Below, in pieces: positions 22,346 through 29,843 of a stretch of 52,337 nucleotides of DNA. Under the pieces are notes generated by a model. It ran no database searches. It saw only the letters and a program-made list of their open reading frames with translations, and was not told where the DNA came from. This stretch comes from a virus, in IMG/VR virus record IMGVR_UViG_3300035698_016849, positions 1-52,337 of that record, one strand, 5' to 3'. Numbering within the stretch: position 1 is the first letter of the stretch; each line of letters starts with the position of its first letter. The position numbers and the translations under genes were made by a program.

Positions 22346-22878
22346 AAACAATTCAAATAACAGATGAACAATATGAGATTTTAAATAAAATGTCAGAGCT
22401 GATGAAAACTCAAAGCCCAAGGTGCACATCTTTGCCTATATTTTGTATTCAAACAAGAGAAAAAATACCATGTTGGCATCAAGATGAATATGATGATATT
22501 GATTTTGTTCAAGATTGTGAATCTATAGATATACCAGACAATGATTTAGAAAAATGGTTTAAAGAAAATAAAGAAGAAATTTTAGATAGTTATGGTATTA
22601 CAGAAGAAGCGTACGATAAAATTATAGGTGATGATTGCTTTATGGAAGACGATATTAAAGAAGTGCTTGAAATATCATCATATCCATATAAATGGTGTTG
22701 GAAATTTGTTTCAGGACAATATTATTTTACAGAAGAAGCATGTGAGCAACATATAAAAATGAATCATTATCATTATAATCAACCTCGTTCATATGTTGTA
22801 TCAGCTTGGAGAAATCTAGAAATGGAAACATTATTAGATGTAGTTGCTGGAATTACAGGCGGCACAGCGCATAGATAA
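22342..22878 (+). CDS. Hypothetical acidic protein (178 aa)
   Basis: The protein begins MKTIQITDEQYEILNKMSEL, a helical start often seen in small phage proteins, and continues with an acidic middle and CFMEDDIKEVLEIS. Later parts have aromatic and His-rich stretches (HIKMNHYHYNQPRSYVV). AAAGGGAGTT is the ribosome site. Function unknown. Confidence 0.7.
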   Translation: MKTIQITDEQYEILNKMSELMKTQSPRCTSLPIFCIQTREKIPCWHQDEYDDIDFVQDCESIDIPDNDLEKWFKENKEEILDSYGITEEAYDKIIGDDCFMEDDIKEVLEISSYPYKWCWKFVSGQYYFTEEACEQHIKMNHYHYNQPRSYVVSAWRNLEMETLLDVVAGITGGTAHR

Positions 22879-22892
22879 AATTGGAGATTAAT

Positions 22893-23066
22893 ATGAACAA
22901 CGAAGTTGAAAAATTAAATAAGGAGATGGGGAGACTTATTAGGGCTTATTGTAATACTATAGGATGTAAAGAATGCTCAATAAATAGAGACCCTGATAAA
23001 TGTGAAGTTTTAATATTACAAGATAAAATTATGGATTTAGAATATAACAAATTCAAGGAGAAATAA
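22893..23066 (+). CDS. Small Cys-containing protein (57 aa)
   Basis: The start at 22893 (MNNEVEKLNKEMG) has TTGGAGAT upstream. The middle reads CNTIGCKECSINRDPDKC, four Cys that could bind a metal, flanked by helices. The next gene has a similar size and helix-Cys layout. Confidence 0.6.
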   Translation: MNNEVEKLNKEMGRLIRAYCNTIGCKECSINRDPDKCEVLILQDKIMDLEYNKFKEK

Positions 23067-23068
23067 TA

Positions 23069-23224
23069 ATGGGAGAATTTAAAAAATTAAAACAAGAAAT
23101 AGAAGAAAAAAACTGCAGATTCTTAAGTAAAGATACCTTAGGAAATATTTATTGTAGAGCTATAGAATGTTATTATGAGGAAGCTTCTTGTATCGCTAAG
23201 GATAATAAAATAAATGAGAAATAA
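23069..23224 (+). CDS. Small Cys-containing protein (51 aa)
   Basis: The translation is MGEFKKLKQEIEEKNCRFLS followed by NIYCRAIECYYEEASC. Five Cys in 30 residues suggest a metal site. AAGGAGAAAT precedes the ATG. It ends the helicase unit and is followed by a short inverted repeat (23227-23244). Confidence 0.6.
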   Translation: MGEFKKLKQEIEEKNCRFLSKDTLGNIYCRAIECYYEEASCIAKDNKINEK

Positions 23225-23357
23225 TAATTCTAAAAATTTAGAATCTGGCACGCGTATAGCGCTGGCTAAATCTACGAAAAACTCTAAAAATAATTCTAAA
23301 CTTTATAAAATTTGGCTCAGAAATTATATAAAATTAATTTCCAAATCAAAATAATTT

Positions 23358-23397
23358 CTGTCAAGTCTTGACAGATACGAAACTCATATGTTATACT
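23358..23397 (+). promoter_or_regulatory. N18-type promoter with operator-like palindrome over the -35
   Basis: TTGACA (23368-23373), 18 nt, TATACT (23392-23397). CTGTCAAG-T-CTTGACAG (23358-23374) is a perfect eight-base inverted repeat that includes the -35, so a dimeric repressor bound there would block polymerase. Confidence 0.75.
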
Positions 23398-23529
23398 ATT
23401 ACTAAATAAAAGAATAAATTGCAAATGAATTATTGTTTTCAAATCATGCGGCCAGGAATGTGCTAATATATAGTATTATTAATTTATATTTTTTAAATTC
23501 AATTTGAATTGAATTTGAATTTAAATTAA

Positions 23530-23555
23530 GTCTTCTTCTACTAGAAGAAGAAGAC
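23530..23555 (+). terminator. Stable hairpin, possible terminator or attenuator
   Basis: GTCTTCTTCT pairs perfectly with AGAAGAAGAC across a six-base loop. What follows is AATTAAATAATT and not a clean T-run, so termination is uncertain. It lies in the leader between the 23368 promoter and the 23656 gene. Confidence 0.4.
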
Positions 23556-23655
23556 AATTAAATAATTATAAATTTTTATTAAAGTAATTAATATTCTTAG
23601 ATTTCAATATTTGATTAAGATGCTATAAAGTACAAATTAAACTATGAAGTAATTA

Positions 23656-23910
23656 ATGGCGCGCGCGCAGCGGGCCGAAGGGGCGATGGATGGAATGGCA
23701 AAATCAACGGAATATTTAAAAGTTCAAGACGTTCAAGAAAATGAAGATGGTACAGCAACAGTCATGTTTGAATCTCCGATATCCGATAAAGTTAAAGCAG
23801 CAGTTAAAGCTAAGTATGGTATGAAAAGGTTTTCAGTAGCCAAATTTAGACTCTTTGTAATAGAAGCCCTTAGAGAATATATTGCAAATGCAAATAAATT
23901 TCCAAGATAG
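23656..23910 (+). CDS. Hypothetical basic protein with GC-rich 5' end (84 aa)
   Basis: The first 13 codons (MARAQRAEGAMDG) are written in almost pure G and C, unlike the rest of the window, and lack a clear ribosome site. An internal ATG at 23695 (MAKSTEYLKVQDV) with GGATGG upstream may be the true start, giving 71 residues. The remainder has SDKVKAAVKAKYGMKRFSVA and a C-terminal helix, typical of a small nucleic-acid-binding protein, but no family is recognised. Confidence 0.6.
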   Translation: MARAQRAEGAMDGMAKSTEYLKVQDVQENEDGTATVMFESPISDKVKAAVKAKYGMKRFSVAKFRLFVIEALREYIANANKFPR

Positions 23911-24025
23911 CTTTTAAATTAAAATATCAATAGAATAGAAGGTTATTTAATGTCATATTTTGTGACATCCAAGAAAATTGGAATAGGCCTTGATTCTATT
24001 ACCTCAAAAAACTCCACCCATACAC

Positions 24026-24055
24026 TTGACAGTTCTCTATTTTGTATGTTATACT
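24026..24055 (+). promoter_or_regulatory. Rightward promoter, N18 type
   Basis: TTGACAG (-35 at 24026-24031), 18 nt, TATACT (24050-24055) followed by ATAAGTA. It reads into the orphan IS605 right end at 24099 and the 30-aa zinc-ribbon gene. Confidence 0.8.
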
Positions 24056-24098
24056 ATAAGTAGAGTTGAAAACAAAAACACTTACCAGATTATTCAAA

Positions 24099-24196
24099 AA
24101 TATATTAACAAAGGGCTTAGGCAAAGTCCTAAAATCTAGTGGAGACATTCGCATTAGCAAAGTCAGTGAAACTAGAATCTCTAACTAAGGAGAATG
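24099..24196 (+). ncRNA. Orphan IS605 right end, omega-RNA-like
   Basis: This stretch matches the last 90 bases of the tnpB gene and its right end (29743-29841) with no transposase attached. The first 20 bases are identical. Stem GGGCTT/AAGTCC is kept (24113-24118 with 24124-24129) while its five-base loop differs (AGGCA here, GGATG there), and stem CTAGT/ACTAG is also kept. TnpB guide RNAs overlap the 3' end of tnpB and continue into flanking DNA. A promoter lies 70 nt upstream, so it may be transcribed as a guide RNA usable in trans. The alternative is a decayed insertion. Confidence 0.7.
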
Positions 24197-24211
24197 TCGA
24201 AGGAGAATACC

Positions 24212-24304
24212 GTGAGCGCAGGTTATTGTGAAGAATGTGAAGCATTTGTTCAAATTGATAGTAATGGTCGATACACATGTATTAGATGTGGTCACACCAA
24301 TTAA
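24212..24304 (+). CDS. Very small zinc-ribbon protein (30 aa)
   Basis: From a GTG at 24212 with AAGGAGAATACC upstream the product is MSAGYCEECEAFVQIDSNG followed by RYTCIRCGHTN. Two Cys pairs 16 residues apart make a minimal zinc ribbon. It sits directly behind the orphan IS605 right end. Confidence 0.6.
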   Translation: MSAGYCEECEAFVQIDSNGRYTCIRCGHTN

Positions 24305-24625
24305 TATTGCTAAATCGTTGAATATCAAGCAATTATAGAAAAATTATAATTCAAATTAAAATTATTTTAATTGAAATTACATAAGAGATTCAATATCAAC
24401 AACTTACAAATAATTAAATAGTCATAATCGTAATTGAAATCGCCAATTAAAAAACTATTTTATAAAAAGTTCATAAGTCGTTGATATCATTAACATTAAA
24501 AAAGTGAAATACACTTGACAGACAGGTACTTTATATGGTATACTATAAGTATAGAATAAAAAGAACATAAGTATTTGTATCAATAGCACTTATGAAAACT
24601 AAAATTTCTAATTAAAGGAAGCATC
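24305..24625. other. Intergenic AT-rich stretch with promoter
   Basis: No gene is visible in these 320 bases. They are very AT-rich, carry TTCATAAGT near 24470 as in the divergent region, and hold the promoter at 24515-24544 that starts the packaging and head genes. Confidence 0.55.
24515..24544 (+). promoter_or_regulatory. Rightward promoter before terminase genes, N18 type
   Basis: TTGACAG (24515-24520), 18 nt, TATACT (24539-24544), then ATAAGTATAGAA. Spacer and downstream bases are almost identical to the promoter at 51753-51782. It precedes the putative small terminase gene by about 80 nt and is likely a main morphogenesis promoter. Confidence 0.85.
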
Positions 24626-25399
24626 GTGATAGACGAAAAATCCATCCAAAAAAAAATCAAACAACTTTCCAAATTGGCCCAAAATAAGAATTGTTCTCCA
24701 GAAGAATTGAGAGCATCTGCCATTCAAAGTTTAAATAAAAAATCAGAATATTCTCCAGAGTTCAAAGGACTTGAAGGGGACGAATTAAAAGCAGCTAAAA
24801 TTAGCTTCAATCTTTTCCAGAAAAATTATCATATTGATTCATTGAATGCAAAGATGTGGCTAGAAGAACGTTGTTGGTTAGTAGCTCAAAATGATACCTA
24901 CAAACAAAATATAGGCACGAAAAAGCAACTTGCCAGTGAAGCAACAACTGATACAGTTAAAGCACTTAAACAATTAAGTATTTTTGATAAAGATGAAGAA
25001 AAAGCTTACAACGATAGATTAAAAGCTATAGATGGCATTGATAAAAAACTTGGACTTGTTAAGGCTAAAAAAAATTCAGGTTTAAATGATTGGGAAAGTA
25101 TACTTGAAAAAGCACAAAAAGATGTTGAAGATTATCCTTTCGAGCATGAAGCTAAATGTCCTTATTGTTTGCAGATTTTCAAGCTGCTTTACAGAACAAC
25201 AAATTACGATGCTTACCCCGATGCAATGCTTCGAGACACTTTTCTGTATAATAAAAAACTTATGCAATGTATAGATGAAAAAATACTTACAATGGAGCAG
25301 GTTGCAGAAATTTGGGAGCAACCTAGAATTGATTATGTGAAGATGATGTTTGAGAAAGTTTATCTCAAAGACAAACGATTAAAAAAGAGAGCAAAGTGA
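24626..25399 (+). CDS. Putative small terminase subunit / packaging protein (257 aa)
   Basis: The GTG start at 24626 has AAAGGAAGC upstream. The protein is mostly helical and charged; the middle includes ERCWLVAQNDTYKQNIGTKK and DWESILEKAQKDVEDY, and a CPYCLQIF pair is present. Position directly before the large terminase suggests the small subunit, which binds the packaging site. No sequence motif proves it. Confidence 0.5.
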   Translation: MIDEKSIQKKIKQLSKLAQNKNCSPEELRASAIQSLNKKSEYSPEFKGLEGDELKAAKISFNLFQKNYHIDSLNAKMWLEERCWLVAQNDTYKQNIGTKKQLASEATTDTVKALKQLSIFDKDEEKAYNDRLKAIDGIDKKLGLVKAKKNSGLNDWESILEKAQKDVEDYPFEHEAKCPYCLQIFKLLYRTTNYDAYPDAMLRDTFLYNKKLMQCIDEKILTMEQVAEIWEQPRIDYVKMMFEKVYLKDKRLKKRAK

Positions 25400-25405
25400 T
25401 AAATT

Positions 25406-27070
25406 ATGTTGTTAGAAAAGCTGACAGACAGAGAAGAAAAGTTATTACACGTTTTTTGTGACCCAATTAAATTAAGTAGCGTATTATTTCAAGAAAAAAT
25501 TGACACTTTAGATAGTTTTCAGAATTTTGACACAGATTCAAAATTTAAACCTCGATATTATCAGATTCCTTTTTATAGCTTTGAATATTGCTTGGCAGAA
25601 GACCCAAGCTTATCTGATAAAGAAAATTTCCGACAAAAAAAGCAAGTTGCAGACTCATATAACTTCTCCGGAAGAGGGGTAGGAAAGAGCATGTATTTAT
25701 TGATTGATGCTTGTTTAAATGTAGCGTTTTATACAGGTGAAAGACTAACATTAGTCACCTCTTTTGATGACCCTCATGTCAAAAATTTAATGAGTCCCTT
25801 CATTAAAACACTTAACCATCACCCATTTTTTAAAATGTTCAATGCGAATCCAAATATGACAGAGTTGACAGTTGAAACTGGTAGAAACGGTGGACATAAA
25901 ACAGTCGGCGTTAATATGGCACTAACAGGGCAAGCACCTGGTTCAAAATTTGAAGCTCATCACGCTCATAAAATAATTGGTGATGAGATGCAATATGAAA
26001 CTGAAGAAGTTTTGAAGAGAAGGTCACAGTCAACTTCAACTCACGGATGTATAGACCGCTTTGGCGGAATTACAGCATTTCCTCGACATGGCCCAGCGGG
26101 AAACACATTTACAGACCCTCACAATCGAGGCAAAGTAGTAAACTTGCCAAAACAAATTGCATGTGATTGGGATGATGATAAAGAGCAAGAGGCAGTTCGC
26201 GACTACGGAGGAAAGCAAGAATGGGGTTTTTTAGTCCACATTAACGCTGAATTAGTAGAAGATGCAGAAAGTGCCTATGATATGGAAAAAATTCGAGAAT
26301 GTTATGAAATCGCAAGACAAAAAAAGCGACATATAAAACATTTTGAGATTAATAAAGACAACTACGATAGATTTAAAGAATTAATTATAGTGGATAGACC
26401 GAAAGGTTGTGAAAGAGTTTTCGTCGCCGAAGATTATGGCGAAAGAACAGCAGAAATTATAATTTGGTTCGAGATGCCGAAAGACCCTTCTATTTTTAGA
26501 TATGAATATAATATAACACTTCATGATTTATCGGCACCTGAAGAGCACACAGCAATTCACGAATATTTAATTGATGAATTACATCCGAATTTTATTGGAA
26601 TGGATGCAACTGAAGCTGGCGGTATGCAAGTTATAAGAGAACTTCAACAAGCTCATCCAGCTCAACAAAAATGCTTTATACCAATTAGATTAAATACCTC
26701 GATGGCAGTTGATTATAAAAGAGATGCCACAGGAGAAATAGAACACGATAAGAACGGTGAAATGATACCAATTAAAAAACCTTTGAGAGAATGGGCAAAC
26801 CATTGCATCAAAAAATTATGGTATCACGGTAGGGTTTTAGCCTTATATGATTTAAAACTCGATAAACAATTCGCGGCAATGAGAGAAAAGAAAAATGGCA
26901 ATAGAACTTCTTATTTTAGTACTATGGCCAAAAAGGAAGACCATTTACACGCAGCCAATGAAGTTATGGCTTTAGTTTGGTACTTAAATGAAGATAATTT
27001 TAATAATGAAATAGAAGAGCAAGAATGTGACGATTGCGATGATTTTTGCGCTGAAATAAACTTAGGATAA
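25406..27070 (+). CDS. terL: Terminase large subunit (554 aa)
   Basis: The ATPase part shows a Walker A-like GRGVGKS (residues 89-95) and a Walker B KIIGDEMQ (Asp193, Glu194). The C-terminal nuclease half has FIGMDATEAGG with its metal-binding Asp and a late DHLHAANEVMALVW. This is the motor that cuts concatemeric DNA and packs it into proheads at the portal. Length and gene order (TerS candidate, TerL, portal) are typical. Start at ATG 25406, seven nt after the previous stop. Confidence 0.92.
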   Translation: MLLEKLTDREEKLLHVFCDPIKLSSVLFQEKIDTLDSFQNFDTDSKFKPRYYQIPFYSFEYCLAEDPSLSDKENFRQKKQVADSYNFSGRGVGKSMYLLIDACLNVAFYTGERLTLVTSFDDPHVKNLMSPFIKTLNHHPFFKMFNANPNMTELTVETGRNGGHKTVGVNMALTGQAPGSKFEAHHAHKIIGDEMQYETEEVLKRRSQSTSTHGCIDRFGGITAFPRHGPAGNTFTDPHNRGKVVNLPKQIACDWDDDKEQEAVRDYGGKQEWGFLVHINAELVEDAESAYDMEKIRECYEIARQKKRHIKHFEINKDNYDRFKELIIVDRPKGCERVFVAEDYGERTAEIIIWFEMPKDPSIFRYEYNITLHDLSAPEEHTAIHEYLIDELHPNFIGMDATEAGGMQVIRELQQAHPAQQKCFIPIRLNTSMAVDYKRDATGEIEHDKNGEMIPIKKPLREWANHCIKKLWYHGRVLALYDLKLDKQFAAMREKKNGNRTSYFSTMAKKEDHLHAANEVMALVWYLNEDNFNNEIEEQECDDCDDFCAEINLG

Positions 27071-27075
27071 TTAAT

Positions 27076-28494
27076 ATGGTTCCAATGGGAATAACAACTG
27101 GTGGCATTGAATCCGCGTTATGGCAACTTTTTAATGGGAAGATTAAAGTTCCAACAGGTTTTCATGGACAATGCGCAGCAATTAATGCAATATATACTGG
27201 AGGCGATTCTACTGGCTTAGTAGATACTTTAACTGATTTCATGGTTGAAGCTGCGCTTGTAGATTTTTCTGCAGTTACTAAGAATATTAATTTACCCTAT
27301 GTAGAACTGTTAAATAAATGGTTAGAAACTATAAATGACTCTTATAGAGGTAAGCCTGGCGTTGAAGTTGGAATCCGAGGCTTCGCTAAACAGTATTTTA
27401 AGGAAAGATGGAAATATTCTTCTTTTCCTGTTGTACAAATTGGAACATTTAGAAAGCACATCAAGATAGGTAAAAAGAAAATTTTGGTTCCTGAAGGTCT
27501 TTTTATTATGGATGGTGGAAGTATAACAGCTAAAAAGAAAAAAGGCAGTGAAATTTCTGTATTTGGATATGACTATTATTTAGGAAAAAAGAGCAAGACT
27601 AATAGTTTAGACGGTAGAAATTATCTAATAACTAAACTCGGTGGCAGAATTTTTGATGAATACCCTAAACCTTACTTGAGCAGACGAGGAGTATTAAAAA
27701 ATTATCTGATTTTGGATGAGCTTAAAGGCAAACAGTCAGAATTAATTACAAATGTTATCCCGTATTTATTACTATTACAAAAAGGCCTTAAGCAGACTGG
27801 CAGCAGTAAGCAAAGCTTTAGTTCAGAGGCACTACAAAAGTCAGTAGAGATGCTTCAAGATACTTTATCAAAAGCATCAACTGAAGGTACTCTACCAGTC
27901 AGGGCAAGTAATGCTGGCGACACAATCACAGATTATATACCTTCAATAGAAAATTTCTTTAAACAAGGACTGTTCACTCAAGGTGAAAAAGCAATAATGT
28001 CCGGATTAGGTTTTATTGAAGCCGCGAATATGGGCGAAGCAGTTAGACAAGAAAGTGTAATTAATCCAAAATTAATGATTGAAGAAGTTTATGCAGGAAT
28101 AAGAGATTTTAAAATGATTATGGCTGATTTACTTGCATATATAGGTGAAGATAATAAAGAATTTAAAGATTCACAACCGTATATACATTCTTTACCTGTT
28201 TCGGCATTTGTTACAGAAAATTTTAAGAAAAAATTATCAGAAGCACATGCTAGAGGTAATATTTCCGAGCAGACTTACATGGAACTTGTACCTGAAGGTA
28301 ATTTTAGTCTTGAAATTCAAAGAAGAAAAGAAGAAGCAAAATTAGGACTCGAAGCTATACTTTATCCTCGGATAACTCAAAATCAAGAACAGAAAGGCAT
28401 TGATTTTCAATCTGAGTTTGATAAAAACGGCGACCCTATTCCTGAAGATAAAAAGAAAGGCCCAGATACCACAGAAAAATATACGGATGCATAA
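27076..28494 (+). CDS. Portal protein (472 aa)
   Basis: The gene follows terL by five bases. The protein has the length and mixed alpha/beta composition of tailed-phage portals, with FAKQYFKERWKYSSFPVVQI early and a long helical segment (YLLLLQKGLKQTGSS, then LQKSVEMLQDTLSKAS) in the region expected for stem and crown. It would form the dodecameric vertex through which DNA enters. The identification rests mainly on position and size. Confidence 0.75.
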   Translation: MVPMGITTGGIESALWQLFNGKIKVPTGFHGQCAAINAIYTGGDSTGLVDTLTDFMVEAALVDFSAVTKNINLPYVELLNKWLETINDSYRGKPGVEVGIRGFAKQYFKERWKYSSFPVVQIGTFRKHIKIGKKKILVPEGLFIMDGGSITAKKKKGSEISVFGYDYYLGKKSKTNSLDGRNYLITKLGGRIFDEYPKPYLSRRGVLKNYLILDELKGKQSELITNVIPYLLLLQKGLKQTGSSKQSFSSEALQKSVEMLQDTLSKASTEGTLPVRASNAGDTITDYIPSIENFFKQGLFTQGEKAIMSGLGFIEAANMGEAVRQESVINPKLMIEEVYAGIRDFKMIMADLLAYIGEDNKEFKDSQPYIHSLPVSAFVTENFKKKLSEAHARGNISEQTYMELVPEGNFSLEIQRRKEEAKLGLEAILYPRITQNQEQKGIDFQSEFDKNGDPIPEDKKKGPDTTEKYTDA

Positions 28495-28497
28495 GAA

Positions 28498-28659
28498 ATG
28501 CCATATTCAATTAACAATCCCCCTAGCCAGCTAAACGACTTATCTAAACCAGCTAAAAAAGTTTGGATTAAAGTTTTCAATGATATATATAAACGTTATA
28601 ATAATGAAACGCAAGCATTTAGAATTGCATGGCTTGCAGTTAGAAATTTCCAAAAATAA
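28498..28659 (+). CDS. ChaB-like small protein (53 aa)
   Basis: MPYSINNPPSQLNDLSKPAK then AFRIAWLAVRNF matches the ChaB-like pattern (MPY...lp..l...a...w...fn, ending a.r.AWaav). ChaB-domain proteins are common in phage head modules, often near portal or protease genes, without a firmly known role. It starts 3 nt after the portal stop and ends just before the IS605 element. Confidence 0.75.
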   Translation: MPYSINNPPSQLNDLSKPAKKVWIKVFNDIYKRYNNETQAFRIAWLAVRNFQK

Positions 28660-28692
28660 TAAGTATATTATAAGTTGATAAAAAAGAGTTCA

Positions 28693-29832
28693 ATGAGAAG
28701 TATAAAAGTAAGAATATATCCTAGCAATATACAGAAGAAACAACTAGAACAGTTTTTTGGTTGTGCCCGTTGGATATATAACAGAGCGTTAGCTTTGAAA
28801 AAGTCGCGCTATGAACAATATAAAGATAATTTATCTATTTATGAAATTTCCAAGATGATTACATTTTGGAAGAAAACAGAAGAGTTATCTTGGTTAAGTA
28901 TTGCACCTTTACAGAGTCTAACACAAGAACTATTTCATTTAGATAAGGCTTATCAGGCATTCTTTAAAAAGCAGACTAAATTTCCTAGGTTTAAAAGGAA
29001 ATCTAATAAGCAATCTATAACAGTAATGCAAAATGTATTGGTAAAAGATAATAAAATAAGATTTCCAAAATTAGGATTTATTAAATGTAAAGGACTTAGG
29101 AAATTTGAAGGTAAGATTAAATCTGCAACATTAACAAAGACTCCTAGTAATCAATATTTTATTTCATGGTGCGTAGATGATATCCCATGCGAACAGAAGC
29201 CTAACACAATAATAAATCCAATTGGAATTGACTTAGGAATTAAGGATTTTATGGCCACGTCAGATGGAAATAAAACCTCGAACCCGAAATACATAAAACC
29301 ATTGGAAAATAAGATTAAATATTATCAGAGGAAATTAGCTAAATGTCAGAAGGATAGTAATATTAGGAAGAAGAGAAGACTTAAGATTGCTAGAACCTGG
29401 AATAAGATTAACAATAAAGAGAAAGATTTTTTACATAAGTTATCACATAGTATAGTCAAAAATCACGATTGTATCTGTGTTGAGAACTTGAACGTAAAAG
29501 ATATGTTACAGAGTAAGCATTTGGCAAAAGAAATTAGTAGATGTAGCTGGGCAGAATTTGTGAGACAACTTGAGTACAAATCTGAATGGTACGGAACTCA
29601 CTTCATAAAAGTAAATCCTGCATATACATCTCAAGATTGTAACGTTTGTGGATTTCGGAAAGATGATTTAACATTGCAAGATAGAACTTGGATATGTACT
29701 AGTTGCGATGAGATGCATGATAGAGATATCAATGCAGCAAAGAATATATTAACAAAGGGCTTGGATGAAGTCCTAAAATCTAGTGGAGAGATTGACGTTA
29801 GTCAGCTCTGCGAAACTAGAATCTCTAAATAA
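28693..29832 (+). CDS. tnpB: TnpB RNA-guided nuclease (379 aa)
   Basis: An N-terminal helix-turn-helix/WED region (MRSIKVRIYPSNIQKKQLEQ) leads to a split RuvC domain: GIDLGIKDF, CVENLNVKDM and HDRDINAAKNI, so catalytic Asp, Glu and Asp are all present. A zinc ribbon lies between the last two (CNVCG and CTSC). TnpB cuts DNA next to a TAM using an omega RNA from its own right end, and so keeps the element in the population. The ATG at 28693 is preferred over a TTG six codons upstream. It looks intact and not like the nuclease-dead TldR type. Confidence 0.92.
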   Translation: MRSIKVRIYPSNIQKKQLEQFFGCARWIYNRALALKKSRYEQYKDNLSIYEISKMITFWKKTEELSWLSIAPLQSLTQELFHLDKAYQAFFKKQTKFPRFKRKSNKQSITVMQNVLVKDNKIRFPKLGFIKCKGLRKFEGKIKSATLTKTPSNQYFISWCVDDIPCEQKPNTIINPIGIDLGIKDFMATSDGNKTSNPKYIKPLENKIKYYQRKLAKCQKDSNIRKKRRLKIARTWNKINNKEKDFLHKLSHSIVKNHDCICVENLNVKDMLQSKHLAKEISRCSWAEFVRQLEYKSEWYGTHFIKVNPAYTSQDCNVCGFRKDDLTLQDRTWICTSCDEMHDRDINAAKNILTKGLDEVLKSSGEIDVSQLCETRISK

Positions 29833-29841
29833 GGAGAATAT
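29743..29841 (+). ncRNA. Probable omega RNA / IS605 right end of the tnpB copy
   Basis: The last coding bases of tnpB and its right end can fold into GGGCTT/AAGTCC, AGAGATT/AATCTCT and CTAGT/ACTAG stems. This is the position of omega RNA in known TnpB systems, whose guide is the flanking sequence to the right, here the start of the protease gene. The orphan copy at 24099 shares this layout. Confidence 0.65.
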
Positions 29842-29843
29842 CA

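Larger units (their letters stand above)
23225..23655. other. Intergenic regulatory stretch
   Basis: No gene is seen. It contains an AT-rich inverted repeat ATTCTAA/TTAGAAT (23227-23244), the promoter at 23368-23397, a 10-bp stem at 23530-23555 and low-complexity AATTTGAATT repeats around 23498-23528. The promoter transcript would have a leader of about 250 nt before the 23656 gene. Confidence 0.55.
28660..29841 (+). mobile_element. TnpB-only IS605-family element
   Basis: The element consists of a tnpB gene and a right end with stem GGGCTT/AAGTCC (29757-29773) overlapping its 3' coding end. There is no tnpA, so mobility would need a transposase in trans. The boundaries are estimated: the left end lies in the short gap after the chaB-like stop, the right end near AAGGAGAATATC. 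It is inserted precisely between two structural genes and its right end supplies the ribosome site of the protease gene. Confidence 0.75.
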
